Below, one piece after another: positions 25,231-42,562 of a stretch of 64,000 nt of DNA. This DNA comes from Anaeromyces robustus. Its lineage: Eukaryota > Neocallimastigomycota > Neocallimastigomycetes > Neocallimastigales > Neocallimastigaceae. The stretch is from the NCBI GenBank assembly GCA_002104895.1, contig MCFG01000281.1:1-64000 (forward strand), in the 5' to 3' direction. The translations under genes were made by a program, and so were the position numbers. The stretch's first letter is position 1. Every line of letters starts with the position of its first letter. The notes beneath the pieces were generated by a model. The model did no database searches. It had not been told where the DNA came from and saw only the letters and a list, made by a program, of their open reading frames with translations.

Positions 25231-26159
25231 ATAATATTTAATATATTAATATATTTATTATATTCTATAAAAATAATATTCAATATAATAATATATATTA
25301 TATATTCTATAAAAATTTTATTCAAAATAATTATAATAATTATAATAATAATAATAATAATAATAATTATAGTGGTTTAGATTCTATAGGTCGTGTATGG
25401 GATTTAAGAAGTGGACGTTCTATAATGATTTTATTAGGACATGTTAATGATATTCTTAGTATTGACTGGTCACCTAATGGTTATCAAGTAGCTACAGGTT
25501 CAAAAGATAATTCAATAAAAATATGGGATATACGACAAGGTAAAACATTAACGACAATACCAGCTCATACTAATTTAGTAAGTCAAGTACGTTATTGGAA
25601 TGCTAATTTAGAAGATAGTAATATAGATAAAGTTAATGATATTTATGATACAGCTGAAGCGAGAGATGTTGAAATGACAGATGCCAATGTTGAAGCACAA
25701 CGTAAAAAACTTGAAATAGCAGAAGTTTATTTAAGTGATGAAGAACGTAATCGTAAAAAGTATTTAACAGGATCTTACCTTGTTAGTAGTAGTTATGATA
25801 ATACCATTAAAATATGGAGTGAAGGAGATTATAAATTATTACGTACTTTACCAGGTCATGAAAATAAAATTATGTGTGTAGATGTTTCACAAGGTAAGAA
25901 AAATAAAATATAAAAAAGTTTATAATTTTTCAAAGCAATATATTATTAATAAAATAATTTATAACTATACTATAATATTATTATTATTATTATTAAAATA
26001 AAATAAAAAAAATATCGAAATATTAACTTTTAAATTATAATATTTATTTATTTATTTATTTATTTATTTATTATTTCATTTTTAGATGGTAAATATATTG
26101 TATCTTCTTCCTATGATAGAACCTTTAAATTATGGGGTAGTGAAGATCTTGAATATTAA
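22192..26159 (+). CDS. PRPF4: U4/U6 snRNP protein Prp4 (PRPF4), WD40
   Basis: Ten exons: 22192-22293, 23024-23051, 23174-23355, 23587-23880, 24014-24167, 24360-24483, 24687-24776, 24995-25117, 25373-25893 and 26086-26159; 563 aa, all phases close. Residues about 40-115 form the Prp4-specific region: [40 protein letters not shown] and [11 protein letters not shown] Glu/Lys stretch follows ([14 protein letters not shown]), then [20 protein letters not shown] and a seven-blade WD40 propeller with clear LW/IW-D ends ([68 protein letters not shown]). Prp4 binds Prp3 and the CypH protein in the U4/U6 and tri-snRNP particles of the spliceosome. A roughly 45-residue acidic insert ([20 protein letters not shown]) sits between propeller blades. 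Exon 2 is only 28 bases. Intron 1 is 730 bp. Confidence 0.96.
22294..23023 (+). other. Long intron 1 of PRPF4
   Basis: At 730 bp it is the longest intron in the window. After an A tract it holds less repetitive DNA (about 22370-22930) with several palindromic words built on AATTTCAT/ATGAAATT. This could be an old insertion; no reading frame or terminal repeat is clear. Confidence 0.5.
24247..24293. repeat. Poly(T) tract in PRPF4 intron 5
   Basis: About 45 consecutive T, between exon 5 (ends 24167) and exon 6 (starts 24360). Confidence 0.9.
24809..24905. repeat. TTTTA pentanucleotide array in PRPF4 intron 7
   Basis: About 19 copies, the complement of the TAAAA unit in CMS1 intron 1; lies between exon 7 (ends 24776) and exon 8 (starts 24995). 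Confidence 0.92.
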
Positions 26160-26991
26160 AACTAAAAAGAAAAAAAAAAAAAAAAACTAGTAAAAATGGG
26201 AATATAATATAAACTATAACAATTAAAATATTTTTTAATCAACAAAATCATCAATACCATAATATAATAATCAAATAATATTTAATATATAATGTATTTC
26301 TCTCATTTTTCAATAATTAATTTAAAAATTTTATTTTTTTTTTATTTTTTATTATTTTATATATTCTAAATAAATATGACATCCATTTACTGATTTATAA
26401 TAATAATTTGAATTTTTCATAACTTAATAATTATATATAATTAAAAATCATAATAAAAATTAAATATATATATAAATAATATATATATATTATAAACATT
26501 CAAAAAAAAAAAAAAAGCTTTTTTTTTTTTTATATTTTTCATATTTACATTATTTTTTGATATAAATAATTAAAAAATGTTAATAGACATTTATTTTATT
26601 TATTTATTTATTTATTATTATTATTATTTATACATATTACTTATAATATAATCAATATATATTATAAAATGGGTAGATAGAGATACTTATTAAATTATAT
26701 TAAGTTTATAATTGTATATATATATATATATATATTTTAAAAATACTATTTATGAATTATATTTATATGTTTGCTAAGTGTGAATTATAATATAAAAATT
26801 TTTAATAATATAATAAATGATGTAATGTGTATTATTATTATTATTATTATTTCTATTACTTATTAATTATTCGTAATTATTATTATTATTATTATTATTA
26901 TGATAATGATGATGATTACTATTATTATGATTATGATTATGATTATGATTACTATTACTATGATTATGATTAGGATTATGATTATTTATAA
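26160..26991. other. Convergent 3' ends of PRPF4 and primase genes
   Basis: 832 bases shared by two 3' flanks. ATT and TTATGA-type repeats fill 26820-26990. Read on the minus strand, the last 100 bases give an Asn/His-rich frame just after the primase stop but in another phase; it looks like microsatellite DNA. Confidence 0.55.
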
Positions 26992-27318
26992 TTATTTTTT
27001 AACAAAATAATTATAATTATAAAGGAAAAATTTATCAGGATGATTAATAATTTCCATGGAATCTATAGAAGGTAAATTAAATTTATCCATAGTTCTATTT
27101 CTACTATAATATTTATCATAAGATTGTATATAATGAAATAAATAGGAACAGGCATGATTATATTTTTTTTGATTTACCTCATTTATTATAGTAAAAAAAG
27201 GTTCAGATTGTAATAAAGAGGTGGAGGAGGAGGATAATGATGACGAAGTAGATGAAAAAGAAGTATAAGAGTTCATATTATTTTGAAATTTTTTCTTTTC
27301 ATTATTATTTTTTTTAGA

Positions 27319-27355
<37 letters not shown>

Positions 27356-29121
27356 GTTATTGATGATATTGAATGATTTGATTTTGTATTAACATTGGTA
27401 TATTGAGAAATATAATAATTTAAATAATTTATTAAATTATCTTTAGAAAAATGTTTAAATGGACAACCGTGGAAATGATCAAAACTAGAAGGTTCATTAA
27501 AATTTTGTAATTGTTGACAATCAAATGAGGTATAATCAATTCGACTTCCTTCTTTACCATAATTATGTCTAATATTATAGGAATAACGTTTTTGAAATTC
27601 TAATGAATCTACTGTACCTTGAAAAGCTTTTTCCCAAAATATTAAAGATTCCGCTAATGAAAGACCTACACCACATTTTAAAAATAATCCAAATTGCATA
27701 CGTCCATCAAATTTTAAATGATTTCTTTCTTTTAATTTAAGGAAAAGGAAATTCATACATGGTGGGAAATATTTAGATAACATTTCTATTTGAATATGAT
27801 TAATATTTTGTCCTTTTAGACTATTATTTCTCCAATGTTCTGTATTACATTGACATTTTTCTTTTAAAGTTTCTAAATGTGAAAATACATATTCAAATTC
27901 TTCTTCTAAAAATCCTGTAGATTTAGCTATAATATTTAAATTTTCATCGATGGTTTGTATAAAATAATAAAGTAAAATATAATCTATATCGTCCGGTGAA
28001 ATAAAAGCATATCCTTTTTTCAATATAACATTTCTAGTTTTAACTAAATCTGTAACCATCTCAAATGGAACCTTTAATAAATAAATTATTTAATTGATTT
28101 ATATATATATATATTTTTTTATTATTTGTATAAACAGTATAAATATGAATATTAAGTAATATTATGATGATAATAGTTTATAAAAAACACATTTTCACGT
28201 AATTAACAGAATAATTAATGTCAGCAATAATAATATTTAATTAATTTTATAATAACCGATAGATACGTAAATATAATGGAAATAATAATAATAATACATA
28301 TAAATATATATATATATATAAAATTTTTTTTATTAATAATTATAATAATAAAATAGTAATAAATATGAAAGTAATAATAATAATAAATAATTAATAATTA
28401 TAATAATAAAATAGTAAAGAATATGAAAGTAATAATAATAATAATAATAATAATAATTATAATAATAATAATAATTATCATAAAATTATTAATAAGAAAG
28501 TTAAAAAAAAAAATTAAATATATAAATATTAACATAAACTATTTAATATTATATTACTTTATATAAATATATTGGATAATTATAATATTCACAATATTCT
28601 TGATATTCCTGAGGTGAGGCACGTTGTAATTTTAAATTTAAAGATTTTATAAAATCTGTTTTTTCTTGAGCTCCTAATTTTTTTAACCTAAGTTTAAATA
28701 ATACTATTTCATTTTTTATTAACCATTCTTTCATATTATAGTCATGACAACATAATAATAATAAAATATAATGACTAGCATGATCAATTCGTCGTTGTTT
28801 AACATTTTTCTGTACTTGATCCAAATTTATGAAACTTTGGTTTTTACTATCATTACTATTATTATTATCAATATTACTATTATTTGTAAGAGGTAAATTA
28901 TTTTCAACACATTGATTAACTTCATCAATATATAACGGATTAGTTTGTTTTTGGTCTCTAAAATAAGAAATGATATTGAAAATGTTTATACGTCTAATTG
29001 CATATTCTTCAAAATCCTCAAATGAAATTTCAAATTTCGGTGATTCACGATATAAACTTATAGCATATGGGTATTTATCTAATGAAAGAATAGATATTAA
29101 ACTATCCATATTTTCATTCAT
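26992..29121 (-). CDS. PRI2: DNA primase large subunit (4Fe-4S)
   Basis: Two exons, 29121-28558 and 28071-26992, phase 0, 547 aa. The N-terminal half has YPYAISLYRESPKFEISFED and RRIDHASHYILLLLCCHDYN; the junction gives YKVPFEMVTDLVKTRNV, as in human PRIM2. All four cluster cysteines are visible: Cys293 (FPPCM), Cys373 (DYTSFDC), Cys391 (FHGCPF) and Cys496 (NHACSYLF), equivalent to human 287, 367, 384 and 424. The RNA-template contact stretch GRMQFGLFLK, YSYNIRHNYGKEGSRIDY is intact. The protein joins the small subunit and Pol alpha to start each DNA strand with an RNA primer. Odd: the third and fourth cysteines lie 105 residues apart against 40 in human, owing to a run of 12 Asn and a Ser/Thr-rich stretch in between. 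The C-terminus stops 16 residues after HPDKFF, shorter than in human. Confidence 0.96.
28072..28557 (-). other. Single intron of the primase gene
   Basis: 486 bp with GTAATA donor and TTAAAG acceptor; rich in AAT/ATA trinucleotides, with a repeated block containing AATATGAAAGTAATAATAAT (at about 28361 and 28419) that points to local duplication. Confidence 0.7.
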
Positions 29122-30319
29122 TATAGTATAATTCCCATTATATTTAATATAAATTTATTAAAAAAAAAATGAGAAAAAGATATGAATAAAAAATTAAATA
29201 GATAAACTATAGATAAAAATTTAATTTAAATTTTTAAAAATATGTTATATTTGTATATATAAATACTCTTTTTGTTTTTTAATAAATTAAAATATAATTT
29301 AATTTCATTTAGTTCCTAAAAAAATTCTAATTTTTAATCTTGAATTGTATTGATAAAAAATATCATCTATTATTAAGAAAACAGAAAATATATAAAAAAA
29401 AATAATTATTAAAGATGTATTTTTTCATTTTATTTGTAAAATATAAATAGTGCTTAGCAAAAAAAAAAAAAAAATTAATAAATTATAAATTATATTAATA
29501 AAGAAATATTATTTAATAAATCGTTATTATTAAATTATAATTTTTATTAATATGATCTTATTTTTTTTTTTTTTATTTTTAATATATATATTATAATAAT
29601 TATTTTTATATTAAAATTTATAATATTTTCTCATAAAATAATAAATATATCACATGTACTATATATTAATTTTAATTTTACATTTTATAAATATATACAT
29701 ATATTTTATTATTTCATTAATTATTAAACCTTATTTCTAACAAATATTAATAATTAAAAATAATATGATTAAAATCAAATAAAATTTAAAAAATATATAT
29801 GTAAAAATAAAAAAATAAAAAAAAAAATAAAAAAAAAAAAAATTAGAAAATTTAATTATTACTTTTCCTTATTAAAATGAAATTTTATAAAATTTGAATT
29901 TTATAAAAATATTAAAATTTATTTAATAAAAATAAATCTATTTGAAAATGTTATTTTCTTAATAACATATTTAATAATAAATTAGTATATACATATATAT
30001 ATTTTTATTTTATTTATTATTAATATATTTAATAATATTTTTTTATACATAATATAAAATATAATATTTTATCTGATAAACTTTCTATTAAACTTTCATA
30101 CATTCAAAACTCATATATTAAATATAGATATATATATACACAATACATACATATATACATATATATAAATTATTTTTTTAAAATAAATAATAATTAAAAT
30201 AACAATAATAACATTTATATAATTTTAATAATAAATTTCCAATGATAATGATAAAAAATATAATATTTGTAATATAAAATCATAATATATAATATTTCAA
30301 AAGTACAATTTAAAAAAGA
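29122..30319. other. Divergent promoter region of primase and DCAF4-like genes
   Basis: The two genes start 1.2 kb apart, back to back. The gap is TA-rich with poly(A), poly(T) and TATATA words; no specific factor site can be named. Confidence 0.5.
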
Positions 30320-34087
<3,768 letters not shown>

Positions 34088-35747
34088 AAAAAAAAAAAAA
34101 TTTTTTTTTTAATAAATGTGTAAAATATATATATATAATAAAGAAATTTAATAAATAAAAAAAAAATTAAAATAATAAATAATAAAAATAAAAATAAAGG
34201 TCTTTAATAATATTTGAATATATTTTAAAAAAAAAATTTTTTTTTTATATATAAATTATATTTATTATTATTTATTTTTTATATTTTATTTTATTTTATT
34301 TTATTTTATTTTATTTTATTTTATTTTATTTTATTTTATTTTATTTATTTTTTTAAATATATGTTATATTTGTTTTCATAAGGAATTTATATATAATAAA
34401 TATTTATATATATATATATATTTCAAAGAATTTTTTTTTTTTTTTTTTTTTTTTGTTGCTTGCTTTTACTTGAAAAAATGATAAAATGTTATATATAAGG
34501 TAATTAGTATAAAGAAAAATTAATTAAAAAGAAAATAGAAAAAAGGAAAATAATAAAAAAAATTGTGTTTAAATATATATATATATTAAAAAATTAAAAT
34601 AGATAACTAAAATATAATACTGGTGATAATAGAAAAATAATTTAAGAAGAAGAAAAAAAAAAAAAGATATATAATGTTAATAATACTAATATTATGAATA
34701 ATATATAAAATATTAAAATATTTATTATATATTATTATAGAATAAAATATATATATAATAAAGAGTGAAGTTTTTGTTTTTTATCAAAATAAAAAAAAAG
34801 AAAAAGAAAAAGAAAAAACTTAGACTTTTTTTTTTTTCTTTATTTTGTTGTTCTAAAACTGATTAAATTAATTTAAATAACTATATAACTGAAATTACTA
34901 TAAATATTAATTTTTTTTTTATATAAATTCATTGAATTGAATTTTTTTATAAAAATTATAATTCTTAGTTAAATATTTTTTCTGATTATTGATTTATCGT
35001 ATCATTATAAATCCTTAATAGTATTTTTGATGTTAATAATTGAAATGAAAAAAATAGAAAAAAAAAAAAAAGAAAAAGTATTTTTTATGATAACGAATGT
35101 ATTATTTGGTTAGAATATAATGTTAAATAAAATTTTGTTGTTGTGATTTTTTTTTTTTTTTGTTTTTAATTTTTTTTATTCTTTGCTAATGTTGTTTTTT
35201 GTTATTTTTGATGTTTTCCGTTATTGTTTTATTATTATAATAAATAATATAACAAGATATTTATAATATATATATAATTTCTTCAATATATTATATATAA
35301 TGAAAAAATATTGATAAAAAAATAAATATATATATATATATATCATAATAGAAAATGAAATTAAAAAATGAGAAAAAAAAAGAAATTAAATAGTATAGAG
35401 TTACATAGAATATAATTTTTAATAGATTTTATTTTTTAATCTAAATATAAATCTATTTAAAATTATAAATAAATAAATAAATAGTTATATATATAATTAT
35501 ATATATATAATAATTATTTATATACTAAATTAATAAATATTAAAATTTATATTTATTAATATAAATTTTTTATATATATTCTTTTATGATATTTATCTTT
35601 TATATTTATTATTTTTAATTTCAATTTTATGTTCATTTTTTTTTATTTCCATTCGTTGTTGCTATTATTATTATAATTATTATTATTATTATTGTTGTTG
35701 TTGTTGTTTGTTGTTTGTTTGTTTGTTTATTTATTTGTTTGTTTTTC
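34088..35747. other. Convergent 3' flanks of DCAF4-like and cyclin genes
   Basis: AT repeats, a TTTTA array (34285-34345), several T runs, and TTG repeats just after the cyclin stop (35690-35740). No gene seen. Confidence 0.6.
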
Positions 35748-37495
35748 TTAAAGATTTCGTGGGGAAGGAGATGAAGTTATAGAAGTATTAATATTTTCTG
35801 GACTAAGTAAAGTACTTTGAATTTTTCTTTTTATTGCATCACTTGCTGCAACTGAAGGATTTTTATCTAGTGGAATTTTTGATATATTACCTAAATTATT
35901 TTTCTTTATTATTCTAACATATACATCTGCCATTTCTTTTGTTGCTGTTAATAATTCATGTTCATTTATATTAAATTCATTCCACCAAGCTACTTGGACA
36001 TCTTTATTAATTAATACTTCACCTTCATATTTACAAGCTTTTTTTTTTTTTTTTTTTTTATTCAAATATATTTTTCAAATAATAATAATAATAATTTATT
36101 TTTTATACAATATAATTAAAATATGTATATTTAGAAATAATACTTTTCTAATAATATAAATTTATGTTACTATATTAATAATTTATATTTATTTTACCCA
36201 TATATAAAGCACTAGCTGCTATTATTTGAGCAGGATATCTTAAACACATTGTAGTCTTAAAACTAATATAAATATTAGGTTTTTTGTAAGTAATAAAAAA
36301 AAAAAAAAAAAAAAAAAAAAGTTTTAATAATTTATTTTCATTTTTCTTTATTTTATATATATAATATTTATACTTTAAATATATATACCTATCATTTATA
36401 AAACACCATGCTAATTTTACTATATTTGAATGATCTGAATCTTATAAATATAAAATTGATTTATTATTATGTATTATTTATTATTAAATTATTAGATAAA
36501 GGATATATATATTTAAAATTAACATAATATTAAAAAAAAAAAAAAAAAAAAAAGAAAAAGAAAAAGAAAAAATTAATAAAATTTTTAAATTTATCACTAA
36601 AAATAAATATTTTTTATTTACCATTAAATTTTTCCATCATATTTAATAAATGTGAATAAGGATGATCTACATTAACATCACAACATATCGTTTCCAACAC
36701 CTCTAGTTCATGATATAGTATAGTTTTTTTCCATTTATCAAATTCCTAATATATATCATTATTATTATATTATTTAAAAAAGAAATAGTAAGTAAAGAAT
36801 AAATTAATAAAATTTTATATTTTTAATTAAATAATATTAAACATTGTAAATATAACACATATATATATATATATATATTAAATCTTACATGTGTTTTTTC
36901 ATTAATGTTTAATTTTGCATTTTTTTGAGCTTTCGATATGCAAACAATAATTATATCTTTTAATCTTCTTTGAGCATCAGTTAATTTAGATGCTAAATAT
37001 AGTGATGCTGCAGCTATTTCCTATTATTGATATATATCAATATCAATATATATAGTTATAATTTTATTATATATATATATATTTAAAAAAGAAAATAAAA
37101 AGAATAAAATAAAATAAAAAGAATAAAATAAAATAAATAAATAAAATAGAATAAAAAAAAATAAAAAAATAAATTGTTAAAATTAAATTAAATAATCAAT
37201 GATATAATATGTAATATAATATATGTAATAAAATATTAACACATAATAATTATTAATAATATATTAAAAAAATTTTTAATTAATAAACTTACATAAGCCG
37301 GATAATATTTTAAACTTTTTCTGCAATAAAATCGATGTAGATAAATACAAGCTGTTGCTATTGTTGTTTGAGGTCTATTATAATTATTATATTATTATTA
37401 TATCAAATATGTTTAATATAATATATTAATAATAAAAAAAAAATTATAATTTATATTAATAATAATAATAATAATAAAATTATATTATATTTTAT

Positions 37496-37531
<36 letters not shown>

Positions 37532-37880
37532 GAAAAAACTATTATAATTTATATTTATTATATTATTACATTTTCATTGTAATTCCAATAGACATAATAA
37601 AAGCACAAGCTTTCCAACGTTGTTTAAGTTCATCTTTTGGGGTATATCCATCTTTAATTGATGGTGTACTTGAATTTAGTTCTTCTGTTGTATAAAGCCA
37701 AGTATTTTCTTTTCTTATAATTGGTTTATGGATATTATTATTTCTTCTTTTATAGAAATAATTATTGTTACCATTGTTATTATTTCCATTATTATAATTA
37801 CGGTTTCTATAATAATAAGGTTGATAATTATTTATATAATTTCCTAAAGGAAATTTAGGTTTATTTTGTCTATATTCCAT
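35748..37880 (-). CDS. Cyclin K/T-family cyclin (transcriptional CDK partner)
   Basis: Seven exons: 37880-37570, 37374-37293, 37020-36889, 36745-36622, 36440-36389, 36262-36198 and 36037-35748; 351 aa, all phases close. After an Asn/Tyr/Arg-rich head (residues 1-55) comes the cyclin K/T opening WLYTTEELNSSTPSIKDG, then IPQTTIATACIYLHRFYCRK, EIAAASLYLASKLTDAQRRL with the helix-3 Lys and the partner Glu further on, and VLETICCDVNVDHPYSHLL. The second fold reads LAWCFINDSFKTTMCLRYPA, then QIIAASALYMACKYEGEVL, closely like human cyclin K. Partners of this family (CDK9, CDK12, CDK13 or fungal Bur1/Ctk1) phosphorylate RNA polymerase II; which one applies is not decided by sequence. The 65-residue tail has SP sites. 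The last acceptor follows about 22 A on the coding strand, with no pyrimidine tract. Confidence 0.88.
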
Positions 37881-38568
37881 TATTATATAATTATATTATT
37901 ATCATTTGAACTTTTTTATTTCAATACATGAAACTTATAAAGTTTTATTATATAATACTGTATGGATTAATTATTATTTTATTATATTATTTTAAGTTTT
38001 ATTTTATATATATTAATTATATATTAATATTAAATTTCTCTATAATCTTTATCCAATTCTGTTACTTTAGAATTGTATTTTTTATAAAAAAAACTTTTTG
38101 TTTTCTTTTTTTTTTTTTTTTATTTCAAAAGAAATAAAATAATAATTATATTCTTTATAACAAATATTTTTGCATTATATCTGAATTCTAACAATAATTT
38201 ATTACATAAAAAATTATATTTCTTTTTAATGAACTGAAATTTGATATATTATTATAGTGATATTTATTTTTTATTTTATATTAGTATTTTTTTTTTTTAT
38301 AAAAAATATCTTCTTTTTACTTCTTTTATGTGAAGTATATTAAATGAATAGGTTTCCGAAAAATATATTCTTTAAAAAAAGAAAGCTTATTATATCTTTA
38401 CTAAAAAGAATAAAATTATTATATGCTATAAATTATAAATTATGTTAATAACAAAAGGAAAATGAAAAGTAAATATATATATATATTTATTATATAAAAT
38501 AAGTAAAAATAAGTAAAAAATAAAAGTAAAAAAATAAATAAAATAAAAATAAAAACATAAAATAAAAA

Positions 38569-38599
<31 letters not shown>

Positions 38600-40008
38600 T
38601 AATAAAAATATTATTATTTATAGTACAAAATTTTAAATTTTTATTAAAATAAAAACATAACAAATTATTATTAAAAATTGTATAAAATAAAAACAAATTT
38701 ATATAAAATCTTAGAAGACGAGAAAAATAAAAACTTTCTACCTTATTAATAAATTCATATTTTAAAACAATTATATATATATATTATATTAACAAATATC
38801 TTTTCTTTTTATCCTTATCCTATTATTCTAATAATAAAAAAAAGTTTTTTCTTCATAAAAAAAAAAAAGAAAGAAGAAAATAAATAATACTTGTTTCTTT
38901 CTAAAAATAATGATATGTACACATTCTTACAAATAAAATCTACTCTTTAAAAATTTATTTAAATACTATTTTTTTTTTTTCTTATTAGTATATATTAAAA
39001 TTTTAAAATTTCAAAATTTTCAAATGTAACATGTTTTTTTTATATTCCTGAAAAAAATATTAAGTTTTTCATAAATAATAAATATTAAAATTATATACAT
39101 ATATAAAATTATTACTTTATATTATTTAATATGCTATTTCCTTTTAAATAAAACAATAATAAAAATTATAATAACAATTATAGCAATAATAAAAAAAATA
39201 AAATTTTGATTATAAGATTTAAAATTACATTTCTATATAAAATAATAGAAATCTCAATAATAAATTATATAAATAAAGTATAATAAACATTAAATAATAT
39301 ATAGTTATTAATATATATGTTATATAAATGAAGAAGAAAAAAAAAAGACTTACAATATTCTATAATTATTTATATTACTTATTATGTTACTGATTACTTT
39401 TTCTTTTTTTGTTTTTTAAATTTCAATATTTTAAAATTTCAATTTCAAAATACATATAATTATATTAACAATTAATAAATATATAATTATTATAATTTAT
39501 AATTTTAATATTAAATAAGTATTAAAATTATTAGTTTATATTTTATATTTATTTAATATTTAATAATAGTAATATATTATTCTTCTTTATTATCTATGAA
39601 TTATATTATTATGATTATTATTAATATTAATATTATTATGATTATGATTATGATTATGATTATGATTATTTATTATTATTATTATTATTATTATTCATTA
39701 TTATTATTATTTTATTTATTTATTACTATTTATTATTTACTATTTATTTATAATTTATTATTATAATATATAATAATTGACTTCAATAAATATCCATCAT
39801 AGTATATATATATTAATTTATATTGTTAATTATTAAAATTGATTATAATTTTAATAATTAATAAAATAATAATTATATTAATAAATTATTATTATGCCAA
39901 TTCATAATATATTATGATTTTAAAGAACACATATAATTATATAAATTAAAATTGAATAGAATATATATATAAACTAAATAATTAATAATTATTTATTTAA
40001 AATTTATC
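37881..40008. other. Intergenic, AT repeats, no gene seen
   Basis: Upstream of the cyclin gene and downstream of the LTR element. Holds TTATGA repeats (39630-39670), ATT and ATTT arrays and A/T runs. Nothing coding is supported. Confidence 0.6.
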
Positions 40009-40128
<120 letters not shown>

Positions 40129-40423
40129 TTTAAAAAAATATTTTTGTTGAAATGAGATGATCTCGATTCTTATTATATTTTATTTATATTTTTATTAATA
40201 AATTTTTTTCTAACAATTAATATTATTACATTACATGTATATATATATTATATCTTGTTATATTAGTATAATATATTGTATATGTAAAATTTAATGTACG
40301 TCATACATGCGCCACATATTATTTACATACCAATATTACAAATCATATAATTTAAATAATATAAATATATTATAAGTTATTACTATGATAAAATATTTAT
40401 AATATTAAACTTTATTTCTAACA
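40129..40423 (-). repeat. 3' LTR of the copia element
   Basis: 295 bp, starting TGTTAG in element sense, preceded by a polypurine tract (AGGGGGAA, 40424-40431). It matches the other LTR at all but about one base. Confidence 0.93.
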
Positions 40424-40442
40424 TTCCCCCTAAAGTTTAAGA

Positions 40443-42030
40443 TTACTTAAAGCTAGAAAGAATGCTTTCTCTAAATTTATTCATTAATGTAGTATTTAAA
40501 TATTTTGTAAAACCATCAGATAAATTATTTTCTGATTTTACATAACTTAATTTTATATGTTTTCTTTTTATAAGTTCTCTAATACTATGATATTTTAAAT
40601 CTATGTGTTTTGACTTTGGGTTAATAGTTTCGTTTTCACAGTTGTATATAGCTGCTTTATTATCAGTGTTGATTGTAATTGTTTTATAATTAAATCCTAA
40701 TTCTTTAAAAATATTTTTATACCATAAACAATGCCTAGCACATTCATGTATTCCATAATATTCACTTTCGGCAGTAGAAGTAGCTACACAATGCTGTAAT
40801 TTTGAATACCAACTTGTAGGAGCAGAGTTCATCATCATTAGGAAGCCTGTAGTAGATCTTCTTGTTTCTTTATCTCCACCTAAATCTGAATCAACATATA
40901 CTTTTAAATTTAATTTATCATTATATGAAAATTTTATTCCATAATTTGGTTTACCTTTAAGATATCTAAAAATTTTTACTAAGTTGTACCAATCCTCATA
41001 TGTGGGATTATCAGATTTTCTTGAAGCTTTACTTACGGAGAAAAGAATATCCGGTCTTGTACCTAAAGCGAGATAAAGTAGACTTCCAATAGCTTGCTTG
41101 TATTTTGTTGAATTAAATTTTTTGTTTCTTAAATTTTTATATTCTATTGGTATGGTATTAGATACTGGAGTATACTTATCTATACCAAATTTATTTAATA
41201 TTTCGTCTAAATACCTTTTCTGGTGAATAAGATAACCATCTTTACATTTTACAAATTTTATTCCAATAATAAAATCTACTTCACCTGTATCGGTAGCTTC
41301 AAAATTCTTTTTTATTTGCCTTTTTGTTTCACTAATTTCCTCTTTTGTACCGGCTATAATAATATCGTCAACATATACTGCTAAAATACATGTTATTTTA
41401 TTGTTTTTATTTCTTTTTATGTATAAACAAGGATCACTTATAAATCTAGTAAAATTTAATTTTATTAATACCTTATTCAAAGTTTCATTCCACATTCTAC
41501 CAGATTGTTTAAGTCCATATAATGCTCTGTTTAATTTACAATAACCTTTTATCCCTAACCCTTCTGGTAGTTCCATATATATCTCTTTATCTAGCTTTGC
41601 GTTAAGATAGGCTGCCTTTATATCCATTTGATGTATGTCAAATTTATAATAGACTGCTATAGATATAAATATCTTCAACGAATCTTGTTTAAGGGTAGGC
41701 GAAAAAGTATATATAAAATCTATACCTAATACTTGTTTATAACCTTTAACAACTAATCTAGCTTTATATTTTATTATGTTACCTTCGGCATCTCTTTTAT
41801 ATTTTAAAACCCATCTTGTTGAAATGATATTAGCATTTTTAGGTAATCTATTAACTATTGTAAATACGTTCATCTTCTTCATATTATTCAATTCCTCTTC
41901 AACAGCCTTTAACCATTCATCTTTATCTGGAAGATTAAAAATATCCTGGTAGCAACTTGGTTCTCTAAAATTATAGTTGTCAATAGATAAGAACGCAAAA
42001 GCAAATGCACTTGTTGTACTATCAGTATCG
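40443..42030 (-). CDS. Reverse transcriptase and RNase H part of copia pol
   Basis: Element sense is minus. Copia RT motifs are plain: STRWVLKYKRDAEGN, KARLVVKGYKQVLGIDF, FDIHQMDIKAAYLNAKLDKE, ALYGLKQSGRMWNETLNK and the active-site YVDDIIIAG. RNase H follows with VYVDSDLGGDKETRRSTTGF, STAESEYYG and HIDLKYHSIRE. The frame ends just before the polypurine tract. Confidence 0.94.
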
Positions 42031-42279
42031 TGTGGGAATTTCAAAATCTTCCTAGGACGTACTGAATAATCTTCGTCACTTTCGTAATCAAGTTTGTGTT
42101 TTAGATTTTGTATTAATAAAGTTTGTATTCCCTGTTTATTATTATTATATCTTTTTGGAGGATAATGTTTATTTAAATAGTTATCATTATCTCCACGTTT
42201 ACGTTTAATATTTAGAGAAGAGTTTGTTTTATATTCATATTTATTCTTATTTATTCGTTCTCTTTCTCTTTTATTAATT

Positions 42280-42502
42280 AATAAATTAATTTATTAATTA
42301 ATTTATCATACTTATTATTACTATTTTTAGAATCATTTATTTTATTTTTATTATCATTTTTATTACCTTTTTTATTTAATTTATTTTTATTTGAATTTAA
42401 ATTACCATTTATTTTTACAACATAAAAATCCTTTTTAAGATTTTCAATTAATTCATTTTTATCATTTTTATTAATTACAACATTTTTATTTGTAATTTCA
42501 TA

Positions 42503-42562
<60 letters not shown>

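Noticed and set aside
26877-26985. Asn/His-rich frame just after the primase stop
   Set aside because: It is in another phase, a stop separates it, and similar TTATGA repeats occur in non-coding DNA at 39630-39670.
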